This document shows positions 1 through 7,518 of a stretch of DNA of 64,000 nt, piece by piece. The stretch comes from Methylotenera versatilis 79 (GTDB lineage: Bacteria; Pseudomonadota; Gammaproteobacteria; Burkholderiales; Methylophilaceae). The notes under the pieces are model-generated. The model was not told the origin of the DNA and ran no database searches. It was given only the letters and a program-made list of their open reading frames with translations. The number at the start of each line of letters is the position of its first letter. Position 1 is the first letter of the stretch. The stretch lies in the NCBI RefSeq assembly GCF_000384375.1, contig NZ_ARVX01000001.1, positions 1,550,001-1,614,000 of the forward strand, given 5' to 3'. Made by a program: the position numbers and the translations under genes.

Positions 1-280
1 TACGCCTGCTTTGGCGTTCGTTCAGCCGTTTTTGCGCCGCAATTGGAAAATCGGTAAATCGAATCACATTGCCTTCAATCAAAAGGCTAATTAAGTCTTC
101 TAGCACGCGCGCTAACTGAATATCGCTTTCACGAAATGAAGAATTTTTAGCCAATGTTTGTTCTAGAAATGCTAAATATTCCTTGCTGTTATCTTCAACA
201 AATACCCAGCCATCGCCAAAATTTTCAGAATCACTTGCAGCAATCACAACGCCGCTAGCATTTTTAAACACATAAGCCAT
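1..280 (-). CDS. tryptophan synthase beta-like conserved protein (3' end cut by window edge)
   Basis: The reading frame starts at an ATG at 280 and runs off the left edge, leaving 93 codons. The visible protein begins MAYVFKNASG, continues into an acidic middle, and contains a segment like RVLEDLISLLIEGNVIRFTDFP. That segment is the hallmark of a short betaproteobacterial family usually labelled tryptophan synthase subunit beta-like; the label is a naming artefact, since no PLP lysine motif or TrpB fold is visible. No function is known to me. It lies 111 bp downstream of nrdB on the same strand and could be cotranscribed with nrdAB. The family is usually about 110-130 residues, so only a short C-terminal piece should be missing. 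Confidence 0.7.
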   Translation of the reverse strand, partial: MAYVFKNASGVVIAASDSENFGDGWVFVEDNSKEYLAFLEQTLAKNSSFRESDIQLARVLEDLISLLIEGNVIRFTDFPIAAQKRLNERQSRR

Positions 281-391
281 ATTTACTTGTCCAATCTATA
301 AATTAAGACGATTTTTAGTGTTTAATTTTACTGCTTAATTGTGTGTTAAGTCTGAAAATCTCGGCAATGCTTATTTATTTAAGCTGGTTTT

Positions 392-1525
392 CTAATCCCA
401 ACTTAAAGCGCCACCCGTTTGATATTCTGTTACGCGGGTTTCAAAAAAGTTTTTCTCTTTCTTCAAATCCATCATTTCACTCATCCACGGAAATGGATTC
501 GTTGCACCTGGATACAGCACATCCAGACCGATTTGCTGACAACGGCGGTTAGCAATAAAACGCAGATACTCTTTAAACATTGTTGCATTCAATCCCAATA
601 CGCCGCGTGGCATTGTCGCTTCTGCATACTTATATTCAAGCTCAACACCGTGTTGCATCAAACCTTTTATTTCTTCACGGAATTCGGCTGTCCATAAATG
701 TGGATTCTCTAGTTTGATAGTATTGATTACGTCGATACCAAAATTGCAGTGCATCGATTCATCACGCAGAATATATTGATATTGCTCTGCCGCACCTTGC
801 ATCTTGTTTTGGCGACCAAGCGCTAAAATCTGCACAAATCCAACGTAGAAAAATAAGCCTTCCATAATGCAAGCAAATACGATTAATGAACGCAATAACT
901 GTTGATCTGCTTCAGGCGTGCCGGTTTTAAATTCTGGGTCAGTCAAGATATTGATAAATGGAATCAAAAAATCATCTTTGTCTTTAATGCTCGCCACTTC
1001 TTGGTAAGCATTGAAAACTTCGGATTCATCCAAGCCCAAACTTTCCACAATGTATTGGTAAGCATGCGTGTGAATAGCCTCTTCAAAACCTTGGCGCAGC
1101 AAATATTGGCGGCATTCTGGCGCGGTAATATGGCGATAAGTGCCTAGCACGATATTATTGGCAGCCAGCGAATCAGCGGTGGTGAAAAATCCTAGATTGC
1201 GCTTAACGATCAAGCGTTCATCATCCGTTAGCGCAGTGCTATCTTTCCACTGCGCAATATCGCGGCTCATCGACACTTCTTGCGGCATCCAATGGTTGGC
1301 GCAACCGGCTAAGTATTTATCCCAGGCCCAATGGTATTTAAAAGGTACCAGTTGATTCACGTCAGTTTGACCGTTAATCATCCGTTTATCTGAGGCATTC
1401 ACACGGCCTGAGATGGATGGTTGATTTGCGGCGACTGGTGCCACAGTATTTGCTATTAATGTAGGCACTGTTTCTAATTTTTGCGCTACTGGCTCTACGT
1501 AAACTTCATCTTCAAATGAAAGCAT
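392..1525 (-). CDS. nrdB: class Ia ribonucleotide reductase, beta (radical) subunit
   Basis: This 377-residue protein is the small subunit that houses the di-iron tyrosyl radical and passes it to NrdA for reduction of ribonucleoside diphosphates. The expected metal ligands are readable: D118 in FFTTADSL, E149 and H152 in [10 protein letters not shown]222 in [10 protein letters not shown], and E256 and H259 in RDESMH. Y156, four residues after H152, sits where the radical tyrosine of E. coli NrdB lies, so the enzyme should be a classical tyrosyl-radical type. The N-terminal 40 residues are low-complexity and probably flexible; the C-terminus should carry the NrdA-docking tail. The ATG at 1525 is preceded by AAGGAA. 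It follows nrdA by 151 bp, a gap filled by a long imperfect hairpin. Confidence 0.96.
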   Translation of the reverse strand: MLSFEDEVYVEPVAQKLETVPTLIANTVAPVAANQPSISGRVNASDKRMINGQTDVNQLVPFKYHWAWDKYLAGCANHWMPQEVSMSRDIAQWKDSTALTDDERLIVKRNLGFFTTADSLAANNIVLGTYRHITAPECRQYLLRQGFEEAIHTHAYQYIVESLGLDESEVFNAYQEVASIKDKDDFLIPFINILTDPEFKTGTPEADQQLLRSLIVFACIMEGLFFYVGFVQILALGRQNKMQGAAEQYQYILRDESMHCNFGIDVINTIKLENPHLWTAEFREEIKGLMQHGVELEYKYAEATMPRGVLGLNATMFKEYLRFIANRRCQQIGLDVLYPGATNPFPWMSEMMDLKKEKNFFETRVTEYQTGGALSWD

Positions 1526-1557
1526 ATTTTTCCTTATTCTTTAATTACTTAACTTCA

Positions 1558-1678
1558 GAAAATTAAAAGTTCTAAGCGAAACAAGGCGTGAGAAAAATTT
1601 TGAGCGCAGCATACATTAAGTATGTCAGCGATAAATTTTTTGATACAACGCCGTTTCGCGACGAAATTTTAGTTTTTT
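1558..1678. repeat. long imperfect inverted repeat between nrdA and nrdB
   Basis: Two arms of about 56 nt flank a small centre, CATAC-ATTAA-GTATG, near 1611-1625. Paired blocks read from the outside inwards include AAAA(T/C)TAAAA, GCGAAAC, GGCGT and AAAAATTT. The right arm abuts or just reaches the nrdA stop codon. The element would fold into one long hairpin in the nrdA-nrdB transcript. Its architecture (distal A/T block, GC-containing block, six-base A/T run, then a TAC/GTA apex) resembles a second element between exbB and exbD near 36800, so it is probably a dispersed palindromic repeat rather than a gene-specific attenuator. No coding potential is evident. Confidence 0.7.
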
Positions 1679-4499
1679 ATTGGCAAGATTCGCATTCTGG
1701 ATTGTCTATTGAACACATTTTCGGTGCTTCTTCTGGTGCATTGCTGCCTGAAGAAACTGCGTTCAATTCACCGCCCGAGCCAGTAGATTTCTCTGCTGCC
1801 GTTGCACCCAATGAGCGCAAGTAATAAGTGGTTTTTAATCCACGTTGCCAAGCCAATAGATAGGTATCGTTCAGTTTTTTGCCAGACGGTACCGCAAAGT
1901 AAAGATTCAGCGATTGCGCTTGATCTATCCATTTTTGGCGCCGCGCTGCCGCTTCAATTAACCAAGTTGGGTCAACATCAAATGCGGTGGCATACAGTTG
2001 CTTTAAATCCGCAGGTACGCGTTCAATTTTTTGCAGTGAGCCATCAAAATATTTCAAGTCAGATACCATCACCGTATCCCACAATCCACGGGCTTTTAAA
2101 TCGTTAACTAATTGCTCATTCACAATCGTGAATTCGCCAGATAGATTTGATTTAACATACAGGTTTTGGTATTCAGGCTCAATACTGGCAGATACGCCGA
2201 CAATATTAGAAATCGTCGCCGTCGGTGCAATCGCTACGCAATTAGAATTGCGCATACCGACTTTTTGAATACGTGTTCTCAGCGCATCCCAATCCAACGT
2301 TTTGCTTCTGTCGACTTCAACATTGCCGCCGCGTTCAGCTAGCAATAAATCTAATGTATCTAATGGCAAAATACCTTGATCCCACAAGCTGCCTTTGAAG
2401 CTAGAGTATGCGCCGCGCTCTTCTGCTAACACCGTAGATGCGTAATAAGCGTTATAGCAAACCGCTTCCATGGCGCGGTCAGCAAACTTCACCGCTTCCA
2501 TACTTGCGTAAGGAATACGCATAGCGTGCAGGCAGTTTTGGAATCCCATAATGCCCATGCCGACAGGGCGATGGCGTGTATTGGCGTTGCGTGCTTTGCC
2601 TACGGGGTAGAAATTAATATCGACTACGTTATCCAACATGCGCATACCAACTTTAATGGTTGCCTGTAACTTGTCGTTATCTAGCACTAAATTGCCGTTA
2701 ACTTCGGTTAAATGCTGTAATAAGTTCACAGAGCCTAAATTGCAAACGGCGATTTCCGTGTCAGAAGTATTCAGCGTAATTTCAGTACAAAGGTTTGAGC
2801 TATGTACAACCCCCACGTGTTGCTGTGGTGAGCGAATATTGCATGGGTCTTTAAAGGTAATCCAAGGATGGCCCGTTTCAAACAACATAGAAAGCATCTT
2901 GCGCCACATTTGCAAGGCGGGGATTTTCTTGAATAGCTTGATTTCGCCATTTTCAGCACGACGCTCATATTCCACGTAAGCAGTTTCAAACGCTTTGCCA
3001 TATTTATCGTGCAAATCGGGTACGTCAGATGGCGAAAACAATGTCCAATCGCCCGCTTCAGTCACGCGACGCATAAATAGATCGGGAATCCAATGTGCAG
3101 TATTCATGTCATGTGTACGGCGGCGGTCATCGCCAGTGTTTTTGCGTAAGTCTAAAAATTCTTCAATATCTAAATGCCATGTTTCTAAATAACCGCACAC
3201 AGCACCTTTACGTTTGCCGCCTTGGTTAACTGCTACAGCTGTGTCATTTACCACTTTCAAGAATGGAATCACGCCTTGGCTTTTGCCATTGGTGCCTTTG
3301 ATTCGTGCGCCCAATGAACGCACTGGCGTCCAGTCATTGCCTAAGCCGCCGGCGTATTTTTGCAATAATGCATTTTCTTTAATGCCTTGATAGATGCCTT
3401 CAAGGTCATCGCTTACGGTAGTCAAATAGCAGCTGGATAATTGTGAATGCAATGTACCGGCATTGAATAAAGTCGGTGTTGAGCTCATAAAATCAAACGT
3501 ACTTAACACGTTGTAGAACTCAATTGCGCGCGTTTCGCGGTCAATCTCGTTAATCGCCAAGCCCATCGCCACGCGCATAAAGAATATTTGTGGCAACTCG
3601 ATACGTCGCTCTTCAATATGCAAAAAATAGCGGTCATATAGCGTTTGAATACCTAAATAACCAAATTGAAAATCGCGTTCTTTTTTAAGTGCAGCAGCAA
3701 GTTTGGTTAAATCAAACTGCGCTAAACGTTGATCTAGCAATTCTGCATCGATACCCATTTTGATATAACGTGGGAAATATTCGACATAATGTGTATCCAT
3801 CTCAGCATGGCTGACACGTCCACCTAATACTTCGGCGCGCACTAAATCCAGTTGCAAACGGGCAGTCACATAATTGTAGGCCGGTTCCGTTTCAATCAAG
3901 CTACGTGCCGATAAAATCAGCGCTTTATACACTTCAGTAAACGGAATGCCATCGTACAAATCGCGCACTGCTTGCTCTACCACTACATTTGCGTCAACAG
4001 CGTTTCCTAAGTTTAGACAAGCCTCACTCACCATCGCAGTCAGCTCTTTAATATTTAACGGCGTTAATTTGCCATTGATATTCACGTTAAGTGCGTGTTC
4101 AGGTTCTGTGTTTACTTGGCTGGCTTTTTCAGCGGCGCGTTCTTCATTGCGTTTTTCACGGTAAAGCACGTATGCGCGCGCTACATCGTGGTTGCCATTG
4201 CGCATCAACGCCAATTCTACTTGGTCTTGAATATCTTCAATGTGAATAGAACCGCCAGCAGGTAAACGGCGGATTAGCGCGTTATTCACCAATTGGCTCA
4301 ATGTGACGACTTGGTCGCGCACACGTTGCGAAGCCGCACTTTGATTGCCTTCGACTGCTAAAAAAGCTTTGGTGATGGCAATAGAGATTTTATCGAGAGT
4401 GAAGGCAACTGCTGCGCCATTTCGGCGGATTACTTGCAGCGTTGGTAATAATGTGGATTGTGCTGAATCAGCGTTTTGTGATGGTCTTACGTCATCCAT
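1677..4499 (-). CDS. nrdA: class Ia ribonucleotide reductase, alpha (catalytic) subunit with two ATP-cones
   Basis: This 940-residue protein reduces ribonucleoside diphosphates to deoxy forms, using the NrdB radical. Catalytic residues are visible: C357 in SSCYLT, N569/C571/E573 in SNLCTEI, and C586 in VCNLGSVN. The shuttle cysteines lie at the end, in CSIDNPECESCQ (C929, C936, C939). Residues about 20-115 form one ATP-cone and about 137-220 resemble a second, matching the E. coli-type N-terminus. This duplicated arrangement is known from Pseudomonas aeruginosa NrdA and implies dATP/ATP overall-activity control. The ATG at 4499 has AAGGGA upstream. A promoter, two NrdR-like boxes and a cobalamin riboswitch lie in the 567-bp region before it. 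Confidence 0.96.
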   Translation of the reverse strand: MDDVRPSQNADSAQSTLLPTLQVIRRNGAAVAFTLDKISIAITKAFLAVEGNQSAASQRVRDQVVTLSQLVNNALIRRLPAGGSIHIEDIQDQVELALMRNGNHDVARAYVLYREKRNEERAAEKASQVNTEPEHALNVNINGKLTPLNIKELTAMVSEACLNLGNAVDANVVVEQAVRDLYDGIPFTEVYKALILSARSLIETEPAYNYVTARLQLDLVRAEVLGGRVSHAEMDTHYVEYFPRYIKMGIDAELLDQRLAQFDLTKLAAALKKERDFQFGYLGIQTLYDRYFLHIEERRIELPQIFFMRVAMGLAINEIDRETRAIEFYNVLSTFDFMSSTPTLFNAGTLHSQLSSCYLTTVSDDLEGIYQGIKENALLQKYAGGLGNDWTPVRSLGARIKGTNGKSQGVIPFLKVVNDTAVAVNQGGKRKGAVCGYLETWHLDIEEFLDLRKNTGDDRRRTHDMNTAHWIPDLFMRRVTEAGDWTLFSPSDVPDLHDKYGKAFETAYVEYERRAENGEIKLFKKIPALQMWRKMLSMLFETGHPWITFKDPCNIRSPQQHVGVVHSSNLCTEITLNTSDTEIAVCNLGSVNLLQHLTEVNGNLVLDNDKLQATIKVGMRMLDNVVDINFYPVGKARNANTRHRPVGMGIMGFQNCLHAMRIPYASMEAVKFADRAMEAVCYNAYYASTVLAEERGAYSSFKGSLWDQGILPLDTLDLLLAERGGNVEVDRSKTLDWDALRTRIQKVGMRNSNCVAIAPTATISNIVGVSASIEPEYQNLYVKSNLSGEFTIVNEQLVNDLKARGLWDTVMVSDLKYFDGSLQKIERVPADLKQLYATAFDVDPTWLIEAAARRQKWIDQAQSLNLYFAVPSGKKLNDTYLLAWQRGLKTTYYLRSLGATAAEKSTGSGGELNAVSSGSNAPEEAPKMCSIDNPECESCQ

Positions 4500-4582
4500 T
4501 TTGGTTTTCCCTTTTTAATAAAGGGCAGGTTCGCTTTACTTAACACATTTTTTTAATCAAAAAATATGTAACTAAAAACAGC

Positions 4583-4620
4583 ATGGCAGAAAATCAAAAA
4601 GAATGACTTTCCATCTGCCG
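4583..4620 (-). promoter_or_regulatory. candidate riboswitch expression platform (alternative hairpin)
   Basis: On the minus strand GGCAGA (complement of 4614-4619) can pair with TCTGCC (complement of 4585-4590), followed after a few bases by TTTTT, as in a weak terminator. The same CGGCAG can instead pair with the CTGCCG that ends the riboswitch core (complement of 4731-4736), over 110 nt upstream. Two mutually exclusive pairings of one segment are what a riboswitch expression platform needs. The pairings are direct from sequence; the regulatory meaning is inferred. Confidence 0.35.
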
Positions 4621-4673
4621 AGGACACCCCGCCTCAAACGTTATAAAAAAATAGTTTTGCATCATTTTTGATG

Positions 4674-4704
4674 GTTAAGTTAACGCTGAATTTGTTAAGT
4701 TAAC
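4674..4704. repeat. two direct copies of GTTAAGTTAAC, 20 bp apart
   Basis: The 11-bp unit occurs at 4674-4684 and again at 4694-4704, exactly 20 bp from start to start, inside the nrdA leader. Each copy is nearly palindromic around GTTAAC. Similar GTTAA(G/C)TTAAC words occur in several other intergenic regions of the window (for example 22090, 52643, 53963), so the motif may be a genome-wide intergenic word rather than an nrd operator. Confidence 0.4.
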
Positions 4705-4730
4705 CCTAGATTTGACGCAAAAAATGCACA

Positions 4731-4948
4731 CGGCAGGTCTTCTGGCTTTCAGGTCTTCATCATTTTGCTAGCCTTCCCGAGCGGATTTTTACATCCAAAC
4801 TTAGTGGCAAAAGAGATACAAAATGACTCGCTGATTACAGCTGCGGGGGCAGCCCCGGAATTAAAGTCTGCAAGCTAATAATTCGCTCTACAAACTTCGC
4901 ACCGGATTCCCTTTTATCTCGAATTTCGACAGAAATTCGAGAACCGTA
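4731..4948 (-). promoter_or_regulatory. cobalamin (AdoCbl) riboswitch in the nrdAB leader
   Basis: Read on the minus strand, the region has conserved blocks in the right order: GGGAATCCGGTGC (complement of 4899-4911), the B12 box GGGGCTGCCCCCGCAGCTGT (complement of 4837-4856), and the 3' block CCAGAAGACCTGCCG (complement of 4731-4745). A perfect 10-bp stem (CTCGAATTTC/GAAATTCGAG, 4918-4941) lies at its 5' side. The element is downstream of the metE stop codon and upstream of nrdA, so it controls the reductase rather than the B12-independent methionine synthase. In the family, AdoCbl binding lowers expression. B12 control of B12-independent reductase genes is known in bacteria that also have the B12-dependent class II enzyme. 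Confidence 0.92.
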
Positions 4949-4955
4949 TGTAAAG

Positions 4956-4985
4956 ACTATAACGCAATATGGTGGGGTATTTCAA
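4956..4985 (-). promoter_or_regulatory. predicted sigma-70 promoter of nrdAB
   Basis: On the minus strand TTGAAA (complement of 4980-4985) and TATAGT (complement of 4956-4961) are separated by 18 bp. Transcription would start a few bases before the riboswitch aptamer, which fits a leader controlled by it. The NrdR-like box at 4962-4977 fills the spacer and the one at 4994-5009 lies just upstream. Confidence 0.6.
4962..4977. promoter_or_regulatory. NrdR box, promoter-proximal (weaker copy)
   Basis: ACGCAATATGGTGGGG matches the NrdR consensus acaCwATATaTwGtgt at about 11 of 16 positions. On its own it would not convince, but it starts exactly 32 bp from the better box at 4994, the usual three-helical-turn spacing of paired NrdR boxes, and it covers the spacer of the predicted nrdAB promoter. 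Confidence 0.5.
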
Positions 4986-4993
4986 CAGATAAA

Positions 4994-5009
4994 ACACAAT
5001 ATATTGATA
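4994..5009. promoter_or_regulatory. NrdR box, distal (strong copy)
   Basis: ACACAATATATTGATA matches the NrdR consensus acaCwATATaTwGtgt at 13 of 16 positions, including the complete central CAATATATTG. NrdR is the zinc-finger/ATP-cone repressor of bacterial ribonucleotide reductase operons. The box sits just upstream of the predicted -35 of nrdAB. Confidence 0.65.
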
Positions 5010-5066
5010 ATATTTTAATTTATTTCCTATATGTATGTTTTATAAGACTTTTTATTTTAGTCACAA

Positions 5067-7364
5067 TTACGCTGTTTGCTCCAATGCTATTCTTAATGTT
5101 TTAGCAACACTAACCATGTTTTGTAACGCCAGTTTCGTTTCATCCCACCCTCGGGTTTTTAGGCCGCAATCTGGGTTAATCCAAAGCCGCTCTGCAGGAA
5201 CCACTTCAAATGCGCGTTTCATCAGTTTTTCCATCGCCTCGATACTTGGCACGCGTGGCGAGTGAATGTCGTACACACCAGGCCCAATCTCGTTCGGATA
5301 TGAAAACTCACCAAAGCCATCTAATAATTCCATTGCCGAACGCGAAGTTTCAATCGTAATCACGTCCGCATCCATCGCTGCAATCGCTGGCAAAATATCG
5401 TTAAACTCCGCGTAACACATATGCGTGTGAATCTGCGTATCGTCTTTGGCAACACTGGCAGAAAGTTTAAAAGCGCGAACTGCCCAAGCCAGATAATGTG
5501 CCCACGCGGCTTTTTGTAGCGGCAAACCCTCACGCAAAGCGGGTTCATCGATTTGAATAACCGCGATACCCACATTTTGCAAATCATCCACTTCATCGCG
5601 AATCGCCAGCGCTAATTGCAAAGCAGTGGTTTCGCGTGGTTGGTCATCGCGCACAAAAGACCATTGCAGCATAGTGATCGGGCCAGTCAACATGCCTTTT
5701 ACAGGACGCGTAGAAAGCGATTGTGCAAAACGTGCGGTATCAACGGTCATTGGATGCGGCCGATAAACATCACCAAAAATAACCGGCGGTTTAACGCAAC
5801 GCGAACCATAACTTTGCACCCAGCCATTTTGCGTAAACACATAACCAGCTAACTGTTCACCAAAAAATTCCACCATATCATTACGTTCAGCTTCGCCGTG
5901 CACCAACACATCCAAGCCGATTTCTTCTTGTTGCGCGATAGCATAAGCAATGTGCGATTCCATATCTAGCGCATATTTATCTTGGCTAATCTCGCCTTTT
6001 TTAAATGCGGCGCGGCTGGCGCGAATGTCTGGCGTTTGTGGAAATGAGCCAATCGTCGTCGTTGGCAATAATGGTAAATTCAAACGCGCGTGTTGTGTGA
6101 TTTGGCGAGTATTGAATGTACTTTCGCGGTTCTCATTTAAATCATTCAAGCCCTGAATGCGCGCTTTTACATCGGCATTATGCACACGCGCTGATTGATT
6201 GCGTGAGGCGATGGCGGCACGTGAAATACTTAATTCTTCTGCCACAGAATCAACACCGTGATTCAATGCTTTGGCAATGGTTTTTAGCTCGATGAGTTTT
6301 TCATCCGCAAACGCCAACCAAGACTTTATTTCAATATCCAATTTAACTTCATGTTGCAAAGTCACTGGCGTATGCAATAGCGAACAACTTGGCGCAATCC
6401 ACAAACGCTCGCCCAATCGCTGCGCCCAATGTTCTAATAAAGCCAATGCTTTATCCAAATCAGTGCGCCAAATATTGCGACCGTCAATAATGCCAGCCGA
6501 TAACACCCAATAACTCGGAATCGTATTCACCCACGGGCCTAATTGCTCTGGCGCGCGCACTAAATCTAAGTGAATTCCATCCACAGGCAATGTGGCAATC
6601 AAACCTTGGTAGCGCGAAATATTAGCAAAATAAGTCGTTAACAATAATTTTGGGCGAGAAATCCTAAACCACGCATAAGCGCGCTCAAAGGCTTTGAGCC
6701 AAACGTCATCTAAATCCAGCGCAAAAATCGGTTCGTCGATTTGTAGCCATTCGATTTTTTTTGCATGCAATTCTTGTAGTAAATGCGCGTATTGTTGGGC
6801 CAAATTATCCAGCAAATCTAACTTGTTCACGCCGCGCGCTTTGCTTAAATACAGAAAACTCACTGGGCCAAGCAGCACAGGTTTCACGTTTTTAGACAAT
6901 TTTAGCGCTTCGTCAACCTGATTTAAAAAGTCATGCGCGTTGATAGAAAACTGCGTATCGGCATTTAATTCTGGCACGATATAATGATAGTTCGTATCGA
7001 ACCATTTCGTCATTTCCATCGCTGGTTGCTCTAAATTGCCACGTGCTAATGCAAAATAAGCATTTTCTGGCGAAATACTTTTTTCACCAAAAGGCAATTT
7101 AGCAAAACGTTTTGGCTGTGCACTGAATAAAACCGTGTGATCCAACACGTGATCGTATTGCGAAAAATCATTGCTTGTTATAAAGGCTAAGTCGGCATCC
7201 TGCTGTTTCTGCCAATGCGTTGCGCGTAGGTTTGTTGCTGTAGTTTGCAAATCTTCAGATGAAGATTCACGGCGCCAGAAAGATTCCAGCGCGAATTTCA
7301 ATTCGCGTTTTGCACCAACGCGCGGATAACCCAAAATATGGGCTTTAACTATTTTTGTTGTCAT
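5067..7364 (-). CDS. metE: cobalamin-independent methionine synthase
   Basis: The enzyme transfers a methyl group from 5-methyltetrahydropteroyl-triglutamate to homocysteine in the cytoplasm, the last step of methionine synthesis. The 765-residue length is normal for MetE. The N-terminal half starts with the family motif ILGYPRVGAKRELK; the C-terminal catalytic half holds the zinc ligands in HTHMCYAEF and NPDCGLKTRGW, with a glutamate in TIETSRS between. I chose the ATG at 7364 because AGGTG lies six bases before it; an in-frame GTG at 7373 is itself part of that ribosome site. The gene diverges from metR, and the gap holds a perfect MetR box. No B12 riboswitch precedes it. Confidence 0.97.
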   Translation of the reverse strand: MTTKIVKAHILGYPRVGAKRELKFALESFWRRESSSEDLQTTATNLRATHWQKQQDADLAFITSNDFSQYDHVLDHTVLFSAQPKRFAKLPFGEKSISPENAYFALARGNLEQPAMEMTKWFDTNYHYIVPELNADTQFSINAHDFLNQVDEALKLSKNVKPVLLGPVSFLYLSKARGVNKLDLLDNLAQQYAHLLQELHAKKIEWLQIDEPIFALDLDDVWLKAFERAYAWFRISRPKLLLTTYFANISRYQGLIATLPVDGIHLDLVRAPEQLGPWVNTIPSYWVLSAGIIDGRNIWRTDLDKALALLEHWAQRLGERLWIAPSCSLLHTPVTLQHEVKLDIEIKSWLAFADEKLIELKTIAKALNHGVDSVAEELSISRAAIASRNQSARVHNADVKARIQGLNDLNENRESTFNTRQITQHARLNLPLLPTTTIGSFPQTPDIRASRAAFKKGEISQDKYALDMESHIAYAIAQQEEIGLDVLVHGEAERNDMVEFFGEQLAGYVFTQNGWVQSYGSRCVKPPVIFGDVYRPHPMTVDTARFAQSLSTRPVKGMLTGPITMLQWSFVRDDQPRETTALQLALAIRDEVDDLQNVGIAVIQIDEPALREGLPLQKAAWAHYLAWAVRAFKLSASVAKDDTQIHTHMCYAEFNDILPAIAAMDADVITIETSRSAMELLDGFGEFSYPNEIGPGVYDIHSPRVPSIEAMEKLMKRAFEVVPAERLWINPDCGLKTRGWDETKLALQNMVSVAKTLRIALEQTA

Positions 7365-7479
7365 TATAATCACCTAAATATTCACTAAATTTTTGTGGTA
7401 ACTCTGTTGAGAATCAACTAAGGTTTGCATTGTGAAGCGATGAAATTTTTTAATAAAGCGAAAGTTTTTGTGATAAATT

Positions 7480-7492
7480 TGAATTAAATTCA
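7480..7492. promoter_or_regulatory. MetR operator in the metE-metR divergent region
   Basis: TGAATTAAATTCA is an exact match to the MetR-binding consensus TGAA-N5-TTCA. It lies 27 bp before the metR start and 116 bp before metE. This placement suits autoregulation of metR and activation of metE with homocysteine as co-effector, as in enterobacteria. A second dyad, GTTGA-gaa-TCAAC, lies at 7406-7418 nearer metE. Confidence 0.7.
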
Positions 7493-7518
7493 TACCTAAA
7501 AATGTAAGGCAGTTCAAT

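Noticed and set aside
7371-7373. GTG as the metE start
   Set aside because: It forms part of the AGGTG ribosome site of the ATG at 7364, which matches the family N-terminus.
7406-7418. GTTGA-gaa-TCAAC dyad near metE
   Set aside because: It does not fit the MetR consensus and a perfect MetR site is present 74 bp away; kept only as a note.
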